From the NCBI RefSeq assembly GCF_003116035.1, contig NZ_LGQW01000015.1:2942320-2987594 (forward strand): a DNA stretch of 45,275 nucleotides, given 5' to 3'. Both the position numbers and the translations under genes were made by a program. The notes beneath the pieces are model-generated. The model did not search any database, was not told where the DNA came from, and was given only the letters and a program-made list of their open reading frames with translations. This stretch comes from Azospirillum sp. TSH64. GTDB lineage: Bacteria > Pseudomonadota > Alphaproteobacteria > Azospirillales > Azospirillaceae. This document shows, one piece after another, positions 8,438 through 16,372 of this stretch (position 1 is the stretch's first letter; every line of letters begins with the position of its first letter).

Positions 8438-8457
8438 GCCCAAACCCCCGCCGCCAG

Positions 8458-8536
8458 TGAACGGTTTCAACGGATTGCTACACGCATATCGTCGCAGGGC
8501 CCTTTGAACGGTTTAGCGTTCATTTGTGAACAGTTC
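8458..8536. promoter_or_regulatory. Repeated TGAACG elements upstream of the chemoreceptor gene
   Basis: TGAACGGTTT occurs twice as a direct repeat (8458-8467 and 8505-8514). The second copy is the left arm of a dyad TGAACG-N6-CGTTCA (8505-8522), followed by GAAC-A-GTTC (8528-8536). They sit directly upstream of the minus-strand chemoreceptor start at 8437. A repeated half-site plus dyads suggests a regulator site; no family is assigned. Confidence 0.35.
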
Positions 8537-8709
8537 GTGTCTTTTCGTTTGCATTTGAGGCAAGCGGGGATGAAGGCGCCAAGGAAACAGGTGGTCTTTT
8601 GGGCGGATATGCGGTCTATGACTTTCCCAGGGGGGAATCCGACAAGAAGAAAAGCAACCGGATGTGGTGGATTGACTTCGGAGCAGGCTGTCTGCCCGCG
8701 TTAACGCAT

Positions 8710-8760
8710 AAAAAATGGGCCACGGAAGCGCGCAAAAAATTTTCGCGATTTCCGTGGCCC
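8710..8760 (-). terminator. Rho-independent terminator of the aap / response-regulator operon
   Basis: An 11-bp perfect stem, GGGCCACGGAA (8717-8727) with TTCCGTGGCCC (8750-8760), is followed on the minus strand by A and then six T (complement of 8710-8715). The loop can pair further through CGCG. It lies 245 bases past the response-regulator stop, so it should end transcription from aapJQMP before the chemoreceptor gene. Confidence 0.6.
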
Positions 8761-8841
8761 AGGTTGCCGAGCGCGTGGCCGCCGCGAGACTGAAGCGACG
8801 GGGGAGTTTGCTCGGGGTTAGGTGGATGGGCGCCCTATACC

Positions 8842-8878
8842 CCCTCTCCCCCCTGGGGAGAGGGTCGGGGTGAGGGGG
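8842..8878. repeat. GC palindrome of the CCCTCTCCCC family
   Basis: CCCTCTCCCC (8842-8851) pairs with GGGGAGAGGG (8855-8864). The right flank TCGGGGTGAGGGGG (8865-8878) completes the inverted form of the 24-base unit found at 1711-1734, matching it in every base including the CCGA centre. Confidence 0.65.
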
Positions 8879-8944
8879 ATGCAGGGAGTGGATTCGGTGG
8901 CGAATGGGGGAGTGTGCGACTCTATGAAGATCCTCGCCGCGCGA

Positions 8945-8980
8945 CCCCCTCACCCTAACCCTCTCCCCGGGGGGAGAGGG
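8945..8980. repeat. GC palindrome of the CCCTCTCCCC family
   Basis: The 24-base unit (8945-8968) has the CTAA centre, so it matches the reverse complement of 1649-1672. Its last ten bases pair with GGGGAGAGGG at 8971-8980. It and the copy at 8842-8878 flank an 66-base spacer in opposite orientation. Confidence 0.65.
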
Positions 8981-9005
8981 GATTCCGGCCGGTTCGAAGA
9001 ACTCC

Positions 9006-9713
9006 TTACCCATCCTGCGTGACGTCGCCGGCGAACAGGTAGCCTGTGCCGTGGACGGTGACGATCAGCCTCGGGTCCGCCGGATCGGTCTCGATCAGGC
9101 GGCGCAGGCGGCGGACCAGGCTGTCGATGGTGCGGTCGGTGGCGTCGGTCTTGCGCCGCGTCGTCGCCGTCAGCAGATAGTCGCGGTTCATCACCCGGCC
9201 GGGGTTGCAGACGAAGGTCGACAGCAGCTCGAACTCGGCACCGGTCAGCCGCACCGGGTTGCCCTGCGGGTCGGTCAGGCGCATGCGGTCGAGCCACAGC
9301 GTCCAGCCGGAGAAGCAGCGCCGGCGGTCGTCGCGCTGGTCGCCCGGCGCCTTCAGCCTGCGCAGCAGGTTCCGCACCCGGGCCAGGATCTCGCGCGGCT
9401 CGAAGGGCTTCGCGATGTAGTCGTCGGCCCCCATCTCCAGCCCGATGATGCGGTCCAGCTTCTCCGCCCGGCTGCTGACCAGGATGATGCCGATTTCCGA
9501 CACCGCGCGAAGCTCGCGGGTCAGGGTCAGCCCATCCTGGCGCGGCAGCCGGATGTCGAGCAGCACCACGTCCACCGACGCCGCCGCCAGCAGATCCTTC
9601 AGCTCCTCGGCACTTCGGGCCAGCAGGACGTCGAAGCCCTCATCCGTCAGATAGGACTTCAGCGTCTCGCGCGTCACCGCGTCGTCGTCGGTGATGGCAA
9701 TGGTCGCCGCCAT
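9006..9713 (-). CDS. OmpR/PhoB-type response regulator downstream of aapP
   Basis: This is a 235-residue two-domain DNA-binding response regulator. The receiver has the acidic cluster DDD (residues 9-11), phospho-acceptor D53 in LLDIRLPRQDG, a serine at 80 and K102 in IAKPFEP. The C-terminal winged helix (about 130-230) includes LTGAEFELLSTFVCNPGRVMNRDYLL and VHGTGYLF, as in TorR/OmpR. The start follows AAGAGGG at good spacing. It begins 35 bases after aapP ends, on the same strand and before the terminator at 8710, so it is probably the last gene of the aap operon. No adjacent same-strand kinase exists; the kinase at 14265 is at the other end of aap. Confidence 0.92.
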   Translation of the reverse strand: MAATIAITDDDAVTRETLKSYLTDEGFDVLLARSAEELKDLLAAASVDVVLLDIRLPRQDGLTLTRELRAVSEIGIILVSSRAEKLDRIIGLEMGADDYIAKPFEPREILARVRNLLRRLKAPGDQRDDRRRCFSGWTLWLDRMRLTDPQGNPVRLTGAEFELLSTFVCNPGRVMNRDYLLTATTRRKTDATDRTIDSLVRRLRRLIETDPADPRLIVTVHGTGYLFAGDVTQDG

Positions 9714-9748
9714 GACCCTCTTGTCCGCCTCTCAGCGCGCCTTTTGCC

Positions 9749-10492
9749 TCAATGCTCCAGGATCTGGCCCAGGAACTGGCGGGTGCGCTCGCTTTTCGGG
9801 TTTTCGAAGAATTCGGCCGGCGACCCGCTCTCGATGATCGAGCCTTCGGCCATGAAGACAATAGAGTCGGCGACCTGCCGGGCGAAGCCCATTTCGTGGG
9901 TGACGCAGACCATGGTCATGCCCTCGCCCGCCAGCTCGGTCATGACGTCCAGCACCTCCTTGACCATTTCGGGGTCGAGTGCGGAGGTCGGCTCGTCGAA
10001 CAGCATGATCTCGGGGCGCATGCACAGCGCGCGGGCGATGGCGACGCGCTGCTGCTGGCCGCCGGACAACTGGCCGGGGAACTTGTGCGCCTGGTCGGGG
10101 ATGCGCACCCGCTTCAAGTACATCATGGCGATTTCCTCGATCTCGGACTTCGCCATGCCGCGGACCCAGATCGGGGCCAGCGTCAGGTTCTGGAGCACCG
10201 TCAGGTGCGGGAACAGGTTGAAGTTCTGGAACACCATGCCGACCTTGCGGCGGATCTTCTCCACCGCCTTGACGTCGTCGGTCAGCTCGATGCCGTCGAC
10301 GATGATGTGGCCGGTCTGGTGCGCCTCGAGCCGGTTGATGCAGCGGATCATCGTCGACTTGCCCGACCCGGAGGGGCCGCAGACGACGACCTTCTCACCC
10401 TTGCCGATGGTGATGCTGACGTCGCGCAGCGCGTGGTAGCTGTTGTACCACTTGCCGACCTTGCGGAGTTCGATGATGGCGTTGGCGGTCAT
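9749..10492 (-). CDS. aapP: General L-amino acid ABC transporter ATP-binding protein AapP
   Basis: This is the ATPase subunit of the Aap transporter, 247 residues, acting at the inner-membrane face. It has Walker A GPSGSGKS (39-46), Q-loop [17 protein letters not shown], signature LSGGQQQR and Walker [13 protein letters not shown] followed by VTHEMGFAR, the pattern of polar amino-acid uptake ATPases (PAAT family). The start is the ATG at 10492, 20 bases after the aapM stop; the long frame reading through aapM is a shadow. In Rhizobium, AapJQMP transports a broad range of L-amino acids. Confidence 0.93.
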   Translation of the reverse strand: MTANAIIELRKVGKWYNSYHALRDVSITIGKGEKVVVCGPSGSGKSTMIRCINRLEAHQTGHIIVDGIELTDDVKAVEKIRRKVGMVFQNFNLFPHLTVLQNLTLAPIWVRGMAKSEIEEIAMMYLKRVRIPDQAHKFPGQLSGGQQQRVAIARALCMRPEIMLFDEPTSALDPEMVKEVLDVMTELAGEGMTMVCVTHEMGFARQVADSIVFMAEGSIIESGSPAEFFENPKSERTRQFLGQILEH

Positions 10493-10512
10493 TGGTCGTT
10501 CTCCAGGGCCGG

Positions 10513-11688
10513 TCAGCGGCGGGTGTAGCGGTTGGCCAGACGCTCCAGCCACTGGCTGTAGCGCGACATGCTGAAGCAGAAGATCCAGAACATCAGCCCG
10601 GCGAAGACATAGACCTCGGCAAAGTAGGGGCGCCATTCGGGGTCGGTCGTCGCCACGGTGGCGGCGGTCAGCAGGTCGTACAGGCCGACGATGGTGACCA
10701 GCGAGGTGTCCTTGAAGGCGCTGATGAACTGGTTGACGATGGGCGGGATGACGATGCGCAGCGCCTGCGGCAGGACGATCAGCATCGTCTTCTGCCAGTA
10801 GCTGAGGCCAAGGGCGTCGGCGGCCTCGTACTGGCCCTTGGGGATCGCCTGCAGGCCACCGCGCACGGCCTCGGCCAGATAGGCGGCGGTGAAGAGCGTC
10901 ATGCCGGCGAGTGCCCGCAGCAGCTTGTCGACCGTGACGCCTTCCGGCAGGAACAGCGGGAACATCACCGACGCCATGAACAGCACGCTGACCAGCGGCA
11001 CGCCGCGCATCGTCTCGATGAAGCCGATGCAGAAGGTACGGATGGCGGGCAGCGAGGATTGGCGGCCCAGCGCCAGCAGGATCGACAGCGGGAAGGCGAG
11101 AGCGATGGAGAAGACCGACAGCATCAGCGTGATCGGCAGCCCGCCCCAGCGGTCGTTCGGCACATAGGTGAGGCCGGCGATGCCGCCCCACATCAGCACG
11201 CCCATGCCGACCAGGGTCAGCGCCCAGGCGACGGCCAGCCAGGGCCGCCAGAAGGCGCGGACGCCGCTGGCCCCCAGCATCGCCACGAACAGGGCGCAGG
11301 CCAGGAAGGGGCGCCACTGCTCGTCATAGGGGTAGGTGCCGAAGAAGATCAGCCGGTGCTTGACCACGATCACCGACCAGCAGGCGCCGGCCGCCTCGCG
11401 GCAGGCCTCCGACGACCCGGACCAGCTGGCGTTCAGCAGCAGCCAGTTCGCCATCGGCGGCACCACCAGCCACAGCAGGAACAGGCAGGCCAGCGTCAGC
11501 GCGGTGTTCAGCGGCGTGTTGAAGAGGTTGTCCTTCGCCCAGCCGAAGGGCTTCAGCGCCGTCATGCCGTTGGCCTGCGGCGGGGCGGAGGCCTGGGTCG
11601 GCTCCTCCTCGTAGGACGCGGCCCAATGGGCGGGGGGGACGGGAGCGGTGGGAATCGGGGCCGGATCGGCCGGGAACTGTTTGCTCAT
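10513..11688 (-). CDS. aapM: General L-amino acid ABC transporter permease AapM
   Basis: This is an inner-membrane permease subunit of 391 residues. A proline-rich cytoplasmic N-terminus (about 1-40) precedes a first hydrophobic segment, an extra periplasmic stretch with cysteines ([15 protein letters not shown]), and then the His/Glu/Gln/Arg/opine permease core. The C-terminal half has [12 protein letters not shown] and the EAA-loop [25 protein letters not shown] that contacts AapP. Its start overlaps the aapQ stop by four bases (ATGA). A long frame running into aapQ is a shadow. Size and architecture agree with AapM. Confidence 0.92.
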   Translation of the reverse strand: MSKQFPADPAPIPTAPVPPAHWAASYEEEPTQASAPPQANGMTALKPFGWAKDNLFNTPLNTALTLACLFLLWLVVPPMANWLLLNASWSGSSEACREAAGACWSVIVVKHRLIFFGTYPYDEQWRPFLACALFVAMLGASGVRAFWRPWLAVAWALTLVGMGVLMWGGIAGLTYVPNDRWGGLPITLMLSVFSIALAFPLSILLALGRQSSLPAIRTFCIGFIETMRGVPLVSVLFMASVMFPLFLPEGVTVDKLLRALAGMTLFTAAYLAEAVRGGLQAIPKGQYEAADALGLSYWQKTMLIVLPQALRIVIPPIVNQFISAFKDTSLVTIVGLYDLLTAATVATTDPEWRPYFAEVYVFAGLMFWIFCFSMSRYSQWLERLANRYTRR

Positions 11689-12842
11689 CGGGTCACCAGA
11701 GCCACGCGGCGGTTGTACCAGTTCATGAAGCCGGAGATCGCGAGGCTGATGATGAGATAGACGAGCATCATCATCGCCACTGCCTCCACCACCTGGCCGG
11801 TCTGGTTGGCCGAGGTGTTGGAGACGCTGACCAGGTCCGGATAGCCGATGGCGACGGCCAGCGAGCTGTTCTTGGTCAGGTTCAGATACTGGCTGGTCAG
11901 CGGCGGCACGATGACGCGCAGCGCCTGCGGCAGGATGACGAGGCGCAGGATCTTGCCCGGCGACAGGCCCAGCGCCAGCCCGGCCTCGGTCTGGCCGTGC
12001 GGCACGGCGAGGATGCCGGAGCGCACGATCTCGGCGATGAAGCCGGCGGTGTAGACCGACAGGCCGATCAGCAGTGCTGTGAATTCCGGGGTGACCGATC
12101 CGCCGCCCTCGAAATTGAAGCCGGCCAATGCCGGCACGTCGAAGGCCAGCGGGGCGCCGGTGACGATGAACGCGAGCGCCGGCGGCAGCAGCAGGGCGGC
12201 GATGACGGCCGGCAGGGTCGGGAAGGGCTTGCCGGTGGTCTCGCGCCGGCGGCGGCCGTAGCGGACGACGGCGATGGCGGCGGCGATGCCGGCGACCAGC
12301 GCCAGCAGGATCCAGCCATGGCCGGCATGTTCCACCAGGACCGGGAACTTCATGCCGCGGTTGCTGAGGAAGATGCCCGGCAGCACCTCCAGCGCCTCGC
12401 GCGGGCTGGGGAGCCGGTTCAGGATCGTGTACCAGACCACCAGCTGCAGCAGCAGCGGGACGTTGCGCACCGTCTCGACATACAGGGTGGCGAAGCGGTT
12501 GACCATCCAGTTGGACGACAGCCGCCCGATGCCGATCAGCACGCCCAGCACGGTCGCCAGCACGACACCGGCGGCCGACACCGCCAGCGTGTTCAGGAGG
12601 CCGACCACCAGCGCCGTCAGATAGGTGTCGGAGGCGGAATAGGGCAGCAGGCTCTCGCCGATCTCGAAGCCGGCCTCGCGGTGCAGGAAGCCGAAACCGG
12701 TGGCGACGCCGCGGGTGGCGAGGTTGGTCAGGGTGTTGGAGACGAGATACCAGGCGACGGCGAGGGCGCAGGCCAGGAACAGAGCCTGATACAGCCACCC
12801 CCGCACGCGCGCGGAATTCAGCGCCTGGACCGGGTTTGTCAT
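11685..12842 (-). CDS. aapQ: General L-amino acid ABC transporter permease AapQ
   Basis: This is the partner permease of AapM, 385 residues, with about eight membrane helices. A first helix (ALFLACALAVAWYLVSN) is followed by the permease core TLAVSAAGVVLATVLGVLIGIGRLSSN and VETVRNVPLLLQLVVWY, a long periplasmic insertion, and the cytoplasmic loop TEAGLALGLSPGKILRLVILPQALR. The large insertion relative to ordinary amino-acid permeases is characteristic of AapQ. It is separated from aapJ by 67 bases that hold a 13-bp hairpin, and it overlaps aapM. Confidence 0.92.
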   Translation of the reverse strand: MTNPVQALNSARVRGWLYQALFLACALAVAWYLVSNTLTNLATRGVATGFGFLHREAGFEIGESLLPYSASDTYLTALVVGLLNTLAVSAAGVVLATVLGVLIGIGRLSSNWMVNRFATLYVETVRNVPLLLQLVVWYTILNRLPSPREALEVLPGIFLSNRGMKFPVLVEHAGHGWILLALVAGIAAAIAVVRYGRRRRETTGKPFPTLPAVIAALLLPPALAFIVTGAPLAFDVPALAGFNFEGGGSVTPEFTALLIGLSVYTAGFIAEIVRSGILAVPHGQTEAGLALGLSPGKILRLVILPQALRVIVPPLTSQYLNLTKNSSLAVAIGYPDLVSVSNTSANQTGQVVEAVAMMMLVYLIISLAISGFMNWYNRRVALVTR

Positions 12843-12869
12843 GGTGTTGCTCCGTGCGGGGGTGAAAGG

Positions 12870-12900
12870 CCCTCCCTTCCCCCGGAAGGGGAAGGGAGGG
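12870..12900. repeat. Perfect 13-bp hairpin between aapJ and aapQ
   Basis: CCCTCCCTTCCCC (12870-12882) pairs with GGGGAAGGGAGGG (12888-12900) across CGGAA. It lies 9 bases after the aapJ stop on the transcribed strand. It has no T-run, so it is more likely a message-stabilising or attenuating structure that raises AapJ relative to the membrane subunits than a full terminator. Confidence 0.7.
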
Positions 12901-12909
12901 AGGGCGCCC

Positions 12910-13959
12910 TTACTTCATCGGCGGGGCGTACATCAGGCCGCCTTCGGTGTAGAGGGCGTTCTGGCCGCGCGGCATCTTCAGCTTGGAGCCCGAGCCGACG
13001 TTGCGCTCATAGCTCTGGGCGTAGTTGCCGACCTGCTTGATGATGGCGTAGGCCCAGTTCTCCTCGACGCCCAGCGCCTTGCCGTTGCCGGCGGTGACGC
13101 CCAGCAGGCGCTTCACGTCCGGATCGGGCGAGGTCATGGCGGCGTCGACGGTCTCCGAGGTCAGGCCCTTCTCCTCGGCCTGGACCATGGCGTAGAAGGC
13201 CCAGGTGACCAGGTTCATCCACTCCTCGTCGCCCTGGCGCACGGCCGGGGACAGCGGCTCCTTGGAGATCAGCTCGGGCAGGATGACGTAGTCGTTGGGG
13301 TTCTGCACCTCGGCGGCGCGGATGGCGGCCAGCTGGGAGGCGTCGGAGGTCAGGGCGTCGCAGCGGCCGGCGAAGAAGGCCTTGTTCAGCTCCTCGTTCT
13401 TCTCGATGACGACCGGCTTGAAGGTCATCTTGTTGGCGCGGAAGTAGTCCGACACGTTCTGCTCGGTCGTGGTGCCGGGCAGGACGCAGACGGTGGCGCC
13501 GTTCAGCTGCTTGGCGCTCTTCAGCCCGAGCTTGGCCGACACCATGAAGCCCTGGCCGTCGAAATAGTTGGTCGGCGCGAAGTTCAGGCCGTTGGCGGTG
13601 TCGCGGGTCAGGGTGCGGGTGGTGTTGCGGGCCAGCAGGTCGATCTCGCCGGACTGGAGCGCCGGCAGGCGCTGCTGCGCCGACAGCGGGGTGTACTTCA
13701 CCTTCTCGGCATCGCCGAACATGGCGGCGGCGACGGCGCGGCACATGTCGACGTCGAGGCCCGACCACTTGCCCTTGTCGTCGGGCGAGGAGAAGCCGTA
13801 CAGGCCCAGGTTGACGCCGCACTGGACGTAGCCCTTCTGCTTCACGCCGTCGAAGGTGGCGCCGGCCTGGGCCGTGCCGGACAGGGCGAAAGCGGAGACC
13901 GACAGCGTGGCCGCGATGGCGAGCGCGCTCAGACGGGACTTCATGGCACGGGTCTTCAC
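12910..13959 (-). CDS. aapJ: General L-amino acid ABC transporter binding protein AapJ
   Basis: This is the periplasmic binding protein of the Aap system, about 349 residues. The GTG at 13959 is taken as start because AAGGAG (complement of 13969-13974) lies 9 bases upstream; an ATG five codons later also works. The signal peptide is SALAIAATLSVSAFALSGTAQA. The mature domain begins GATFDGVKQKGYVQCGVNLG and has LARNTTRTLTRDTANGLNF, the AapJ-type contact region, ending EGGLMYAPPMK. It heads the operon aapJ-Q-M-P-response regulator and is divergent from a histidine kinase gene. Confidence 0.93.
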   Translation of the reverse strand: MKTRAMKSRLSALAIAATLSVSAFALSGTAQAGATFDGVKQKGYVQCGVNLGLYGFSSPDDKGKWSGLDVDMCRAVAAAMFGDAEKVKYTPLSAQQRLPALQSGEIDLLARNTTRTLTRDTANGLNFAPTNYFDGQGFMVSAKLGLKSAKQLNGATVCVLPGTTTEQNVSDYFRANKMTFKPVVIEKNEELNKAFFAGRCDALTSDASQLAAIRAAEVQNPNDYVILPELISKEPLSPAVRQGDEEWMNLVTWAFYAMVQAEEKGLTSETVDAAMTSPDPDVKRLLGVTAGNGKALGVEENWAYAIIKQVGNYAQSYERNVGSGSKLKMPRGQNALYTEGGLMYAPPMK

Positions 13960-14264
13960 GGGGCGGGGCTCCTTCAGCCTTGGTGGTTCTTTGGGCGCCG
14001 GGGCAGGGGGCTCCGGCCGCCGCATGCCGCCACAATCGCTCCGTGGATTGAACAAAGTGCCCGCCCGTCATGAACGGATGTGGTGGAAATGTGAACAGCT
14101 TTGGACAGATGGGCCGCGCGCACGGCGAAGGCGATGGCCGGGCTTCTCCCGACGATGGTCACGGGGGCCGGCCGATAATTCACGTGCACGGGCTTGGCCT
14201 TGCCCTTACAAGCGATTGGTGCCGGCCATATGTTTTCGCCGGGAATCCTGGGGGTTTTGAGGGA

Positions 14265-15302
14265 ATGGGGTCCGATCGGCCGGTCTGGCGGTGGTTTGCG
14301 CGCTTTTCGCTGCTGCGGCGCGGGCCGGTGCAGCGCTATGGCGCCGCCCTGCTGACTTTCGCTGTCGCGCTGGTGTTGCGTCTGGCCGCCGACGGCACCC
14401 TGCCCACCGGCTTTCCCTATCTCACCTTCTTTCCGGCGGTGATTTTGACCACCTTCATGGCCGGTCGGGGGCCGGGGGTGGCGGTTGCGGTGCTGTCGGG
14501 ACTGGCGGCCTGGTATTTCTTCATTCCGCCCTATTACTCCCTCGGTCTGGATGCCTCCGTCGGGCTGGCGCTGGCCTTCTATGCCGTGATCGTCACCGTC
14601 GACATCGCGCTGATCCATGGCATGCAGGTGACGCTGGCGCGCCTGAACGAGGAGCGCGGCCGTACCGCCTCCCTGCTGGAGGCGCAGACCACCATGTTCC
14701 ACGAGCTGCAGCACCGCGTCGCCAACAACATGCAGTTCGTCTCCGCCCTGCTTGCCTTGCAACGGCGGTCGATCAACCAGTCGCCGGAAGGGGCGCTGGC
14801 GGCGCTGGAGGAGGCTGGGAAGCGGCTCGACACCATGGCGCGGGTGCACCGGCGCCTGCACGACCCGCGATCCGGCGACGATTTCGGCAGCCACATCGAC
14901 GGGCTGTGCCGGGACATGCTGGCGGCGGCCGGCATGTCCGGCGTCACCTGCCGCGTGACCGTGCAGGCGGCACCGCAGTCGCCAGAGCGGCTGCTGGCAC
15001 TGGCCATGCTGATCGTGGAGGCGCTGACCAACAGCCTGAAGCACGCCTTCGCCGGCCGCGACGGCGGCACCGTCACCATCGAACTGGCCGAGCTGCCGGA
15101 CCAGCCTGGCCAACTGCGTCTGCTGGTGGTGGACGATGGAGTCGGTCTGCCGGACGGCTTCGACGTGCAGCGGTTGCCCAGCCTGGGCTGGAAGATCATC
15201 CAGAGTCTGGCCGCCCAGCTGTCCGGCCGGCTAAGCCATGGCCCGGCAAATGGCCTTGCCGGCGGCACCGGCACGCGGATCGAATTGCATTTTCCGGCCT
15301 GA
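14265..15302 (+). CDS. Membrane histidine kinase, DUF4118 plus HisKA_2 and HATPase_c
   Basis: This is a sensor kinase of 345 residues. Residues about 25-120 form the four-helix DUF4118 region known from KdpD (TGFPYLTFFPAVILTTFMAGRGPG). The HisKA_2 dimerisation box has FHELQHRVANNMQFVSALL with likely phospho-acceptor H150. The ATPase domain has the N-box VEALTNSLKHAF and the G-box VVDDGVGLPDGF. The ATG at 14265 is preferred: GGGGG precedes it and the helices follow, whereas the longer frame adds 65 residues without homology. It diverges from aapJ with about 305 bases between start codons. HisKA_2 kinases often phosphorylate single-domain or PhyR-type regulators, so a link to the OmpR-type regulator at 9006 is only positional. 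Confidence 0.88.
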   Translation: MGSDRPVWRWFARFSLLRRGPVQRYGAALLTFAVALVLRLAADGTLPTGFPYLTFFPAVILTTFMAGRGPGVAVAVLSGLAAWYFFIPPYYSLGLDASVGLALAFYAVIVTVDIALIHGMQVTLARLNEERGRTASLLEAQTTMFHELQHRVANNMQFVSALLALQRRSINQSPEGALAALEEAGKRLDTMARVHRRLHDPRSGDDFGSHIDGLCRDMLAAAGMSGVTCRVTVQAAPQSPERLLALAMLIVEALTNSLKHAFAGRDGGTVTIELAELPDQPGQLRLLVVDDGVGLPDGFDVQRLPSLGWKIIQSLAAQLSGRLSHGPANGLAGGTGTRIELHFPA

Positions 15303-15413
15303 TGCGGCATCTGCACCGACTCCGATCGCGGCTTTTCCGTCGCCATCGGACGAACTATCTGTGATCTTGCCGGTTGCTGCGGGGAACCGGCAGAGGAAAG
15401 CAGGAGAGGACTT

Positions 15414-16169
15414 ATGGCGACGCTGAAGGAATTCGAGGACGCATTGAAGGCGTCGGGCAACACGGCCGCGCTGGAGATCCTGGAGTCCCTGCGGGCGCGC
15501 GACCGCTCCCAGCGTTCCGTCCGGCCGGCGCGCCGGCTGACCGGGCGCAAGATGACTCCGGAGCTGGCAACCGAGATCCTGCACCTGCACGAGACCACCA
15601 ACATGACCCAGCAGGAGATCGCCTTCCAGCTGGGGGTGAATCAGGGCCGGGTGAACGAGGTCATCAAGCGCCGCAAATGGCTGAGCGAAGACCCCGCCGC
15701 CCCGGAGGCGCAGGCCCGCGACCAGGCCAAGCAGCGCGCCAAGGAGGGCGTCGGCATCCCGCCGCGCCCGCCGTCCCGGAAGAAGAAGGCCAAGCCCGCG
15801 GCCGAAGCGGCGCCGGAGGCGGCTCCCGCTCTGCCGCCCGAGGCGGTGGCGCCGGTGGAGCCGCAGGTCGAGCAAAAAGTCGAGCCGGCCGTGGCACCGC
15901 CCGTGGAGCCGCCCGTGCCGCCGGCTGAGCCGGAGGTCGTCGTGGCACCGGAGCCCGCGCCGCCGGTCGCCGCGGAACCGGCCGCCAAACCGCGTGCTGC
16001 CAAACCGCGCGCCGCCAAGCCGCCCACGGCGAAACCAACCGCTGCCGAACCGCCGAAGCCGGTGGCCGCACCCGAGTTGCCGTTGGAGCAGCCGGAAACG
16101 GCCAAGCCGAAGAAGGCGCGCAAGCGGGACAAGGCGGCGGAGATGCCGCTGTTCAAGGACCTGCTGTAA
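15414..16169 (+). CDS. HTH protein with long Pro/Ala/Lys-rich tail
   Basis: This 251-residue protein of unknown function has two parts. Residues about 45-90 carry a helix-turn-helix-like segment (TPELATEILHLHETTNM, then QEIAFQLGVNQGRVNEVIKRRKW). Residues about 95-240 are low-complexity and rich in Pro, Ala, Glu and Lys, with AKPRAAKPRAAKP repeats and a basic end KPKKARKRDKAAEMPLFKDLL. AGGAGAGG precedes the ATG. The tail resembles that of histone H1-like or nucleoid-associated proteins, but that is a compositional likeness only. It could be a DNA-binding regulator or chromosome-associated protein. It stands alone between the kinase and MFS genes. Confidence 0.75.
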   Translation: MATLKEFEDALKASGNTAALEILESLRARDRSQRSVRPARRLTGRKMTPELATEILHLHETTNMTQQEIAFQLGVNQGRVNEVIKRRKWLSEDPAAPEAQARDQAKQRAKEGVGIPPRPPSRKKKAKPAAEAAPEAAPALPPEAVAPVEPQVEQKVEPAVAPPVEPPVPPAEPEVVVAPEPAPPVAAEPAAKPRAAKPRAAKPPTAKPTAAEPPKPVAAPELPLEQPETAKPKKARKRDKAAEMPLFKDLL

Positions 16170-16181
16170 GGGTGCTTGAAA

Positions 16182-16207
16182 GCCCTCTCTCGCCTGGGGG
16201 AGAGGGC
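16182..16207. repeat. Short CCCTCTC palindrome
   Basis: GCCCTCTC (16182-16189) pairs with GAGAGGGC (16200-16207) 12 bases after the preceding gene. It is a shorter member of the CCCTCTCCCC family and could act as a weak transcription-end hairpin; no T-run follows. Confidence 0.5.
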
Positions 16208-16372
16208 ATAAGCCATGCCCGCCGGTCATTTCGCACCTGCGGAATTAACGGCCTGCGGCGGATTGCCTCAGCGGGGGGTAGGCAAATATCCTGACCCTGC
16301 CCCGGTTGCTTTCGATTTCCCTGCCGCCGGGCTTCGCCTTCCTTGACCCAGCGCGACAGCGGAGAAACGACA

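Larger units (their letters stand above)
8537..9005. other. Gap between response-regulator and chemoreceptor genes
   Basis: No convincing gene is seen. Short frames on both strands have no recognisable product and cross the repeats. The gap holds the minus-strand terminator at 8710-8760 and two GC palindromes (8842-8878, 8945-8980). The rest, 8537-8700, is unremarkable and may contain the chemoreceptor promoter. Confidence 0.6.

Noticed and set aside
6248..8704. Long plus-strand frame opposite the chemoreceptor gene
   Set aside because: Low-complexity Gly/His/Ala/Asp translation without any domain; the minus strand encodes a full chemoreceptor.
14190..14225. Sigma-54-like promoter (GGCAC...TTGT) before aapJ
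   Set aside because: The GG and GC elements are one base off the required spacing, and the -12 part is poor.
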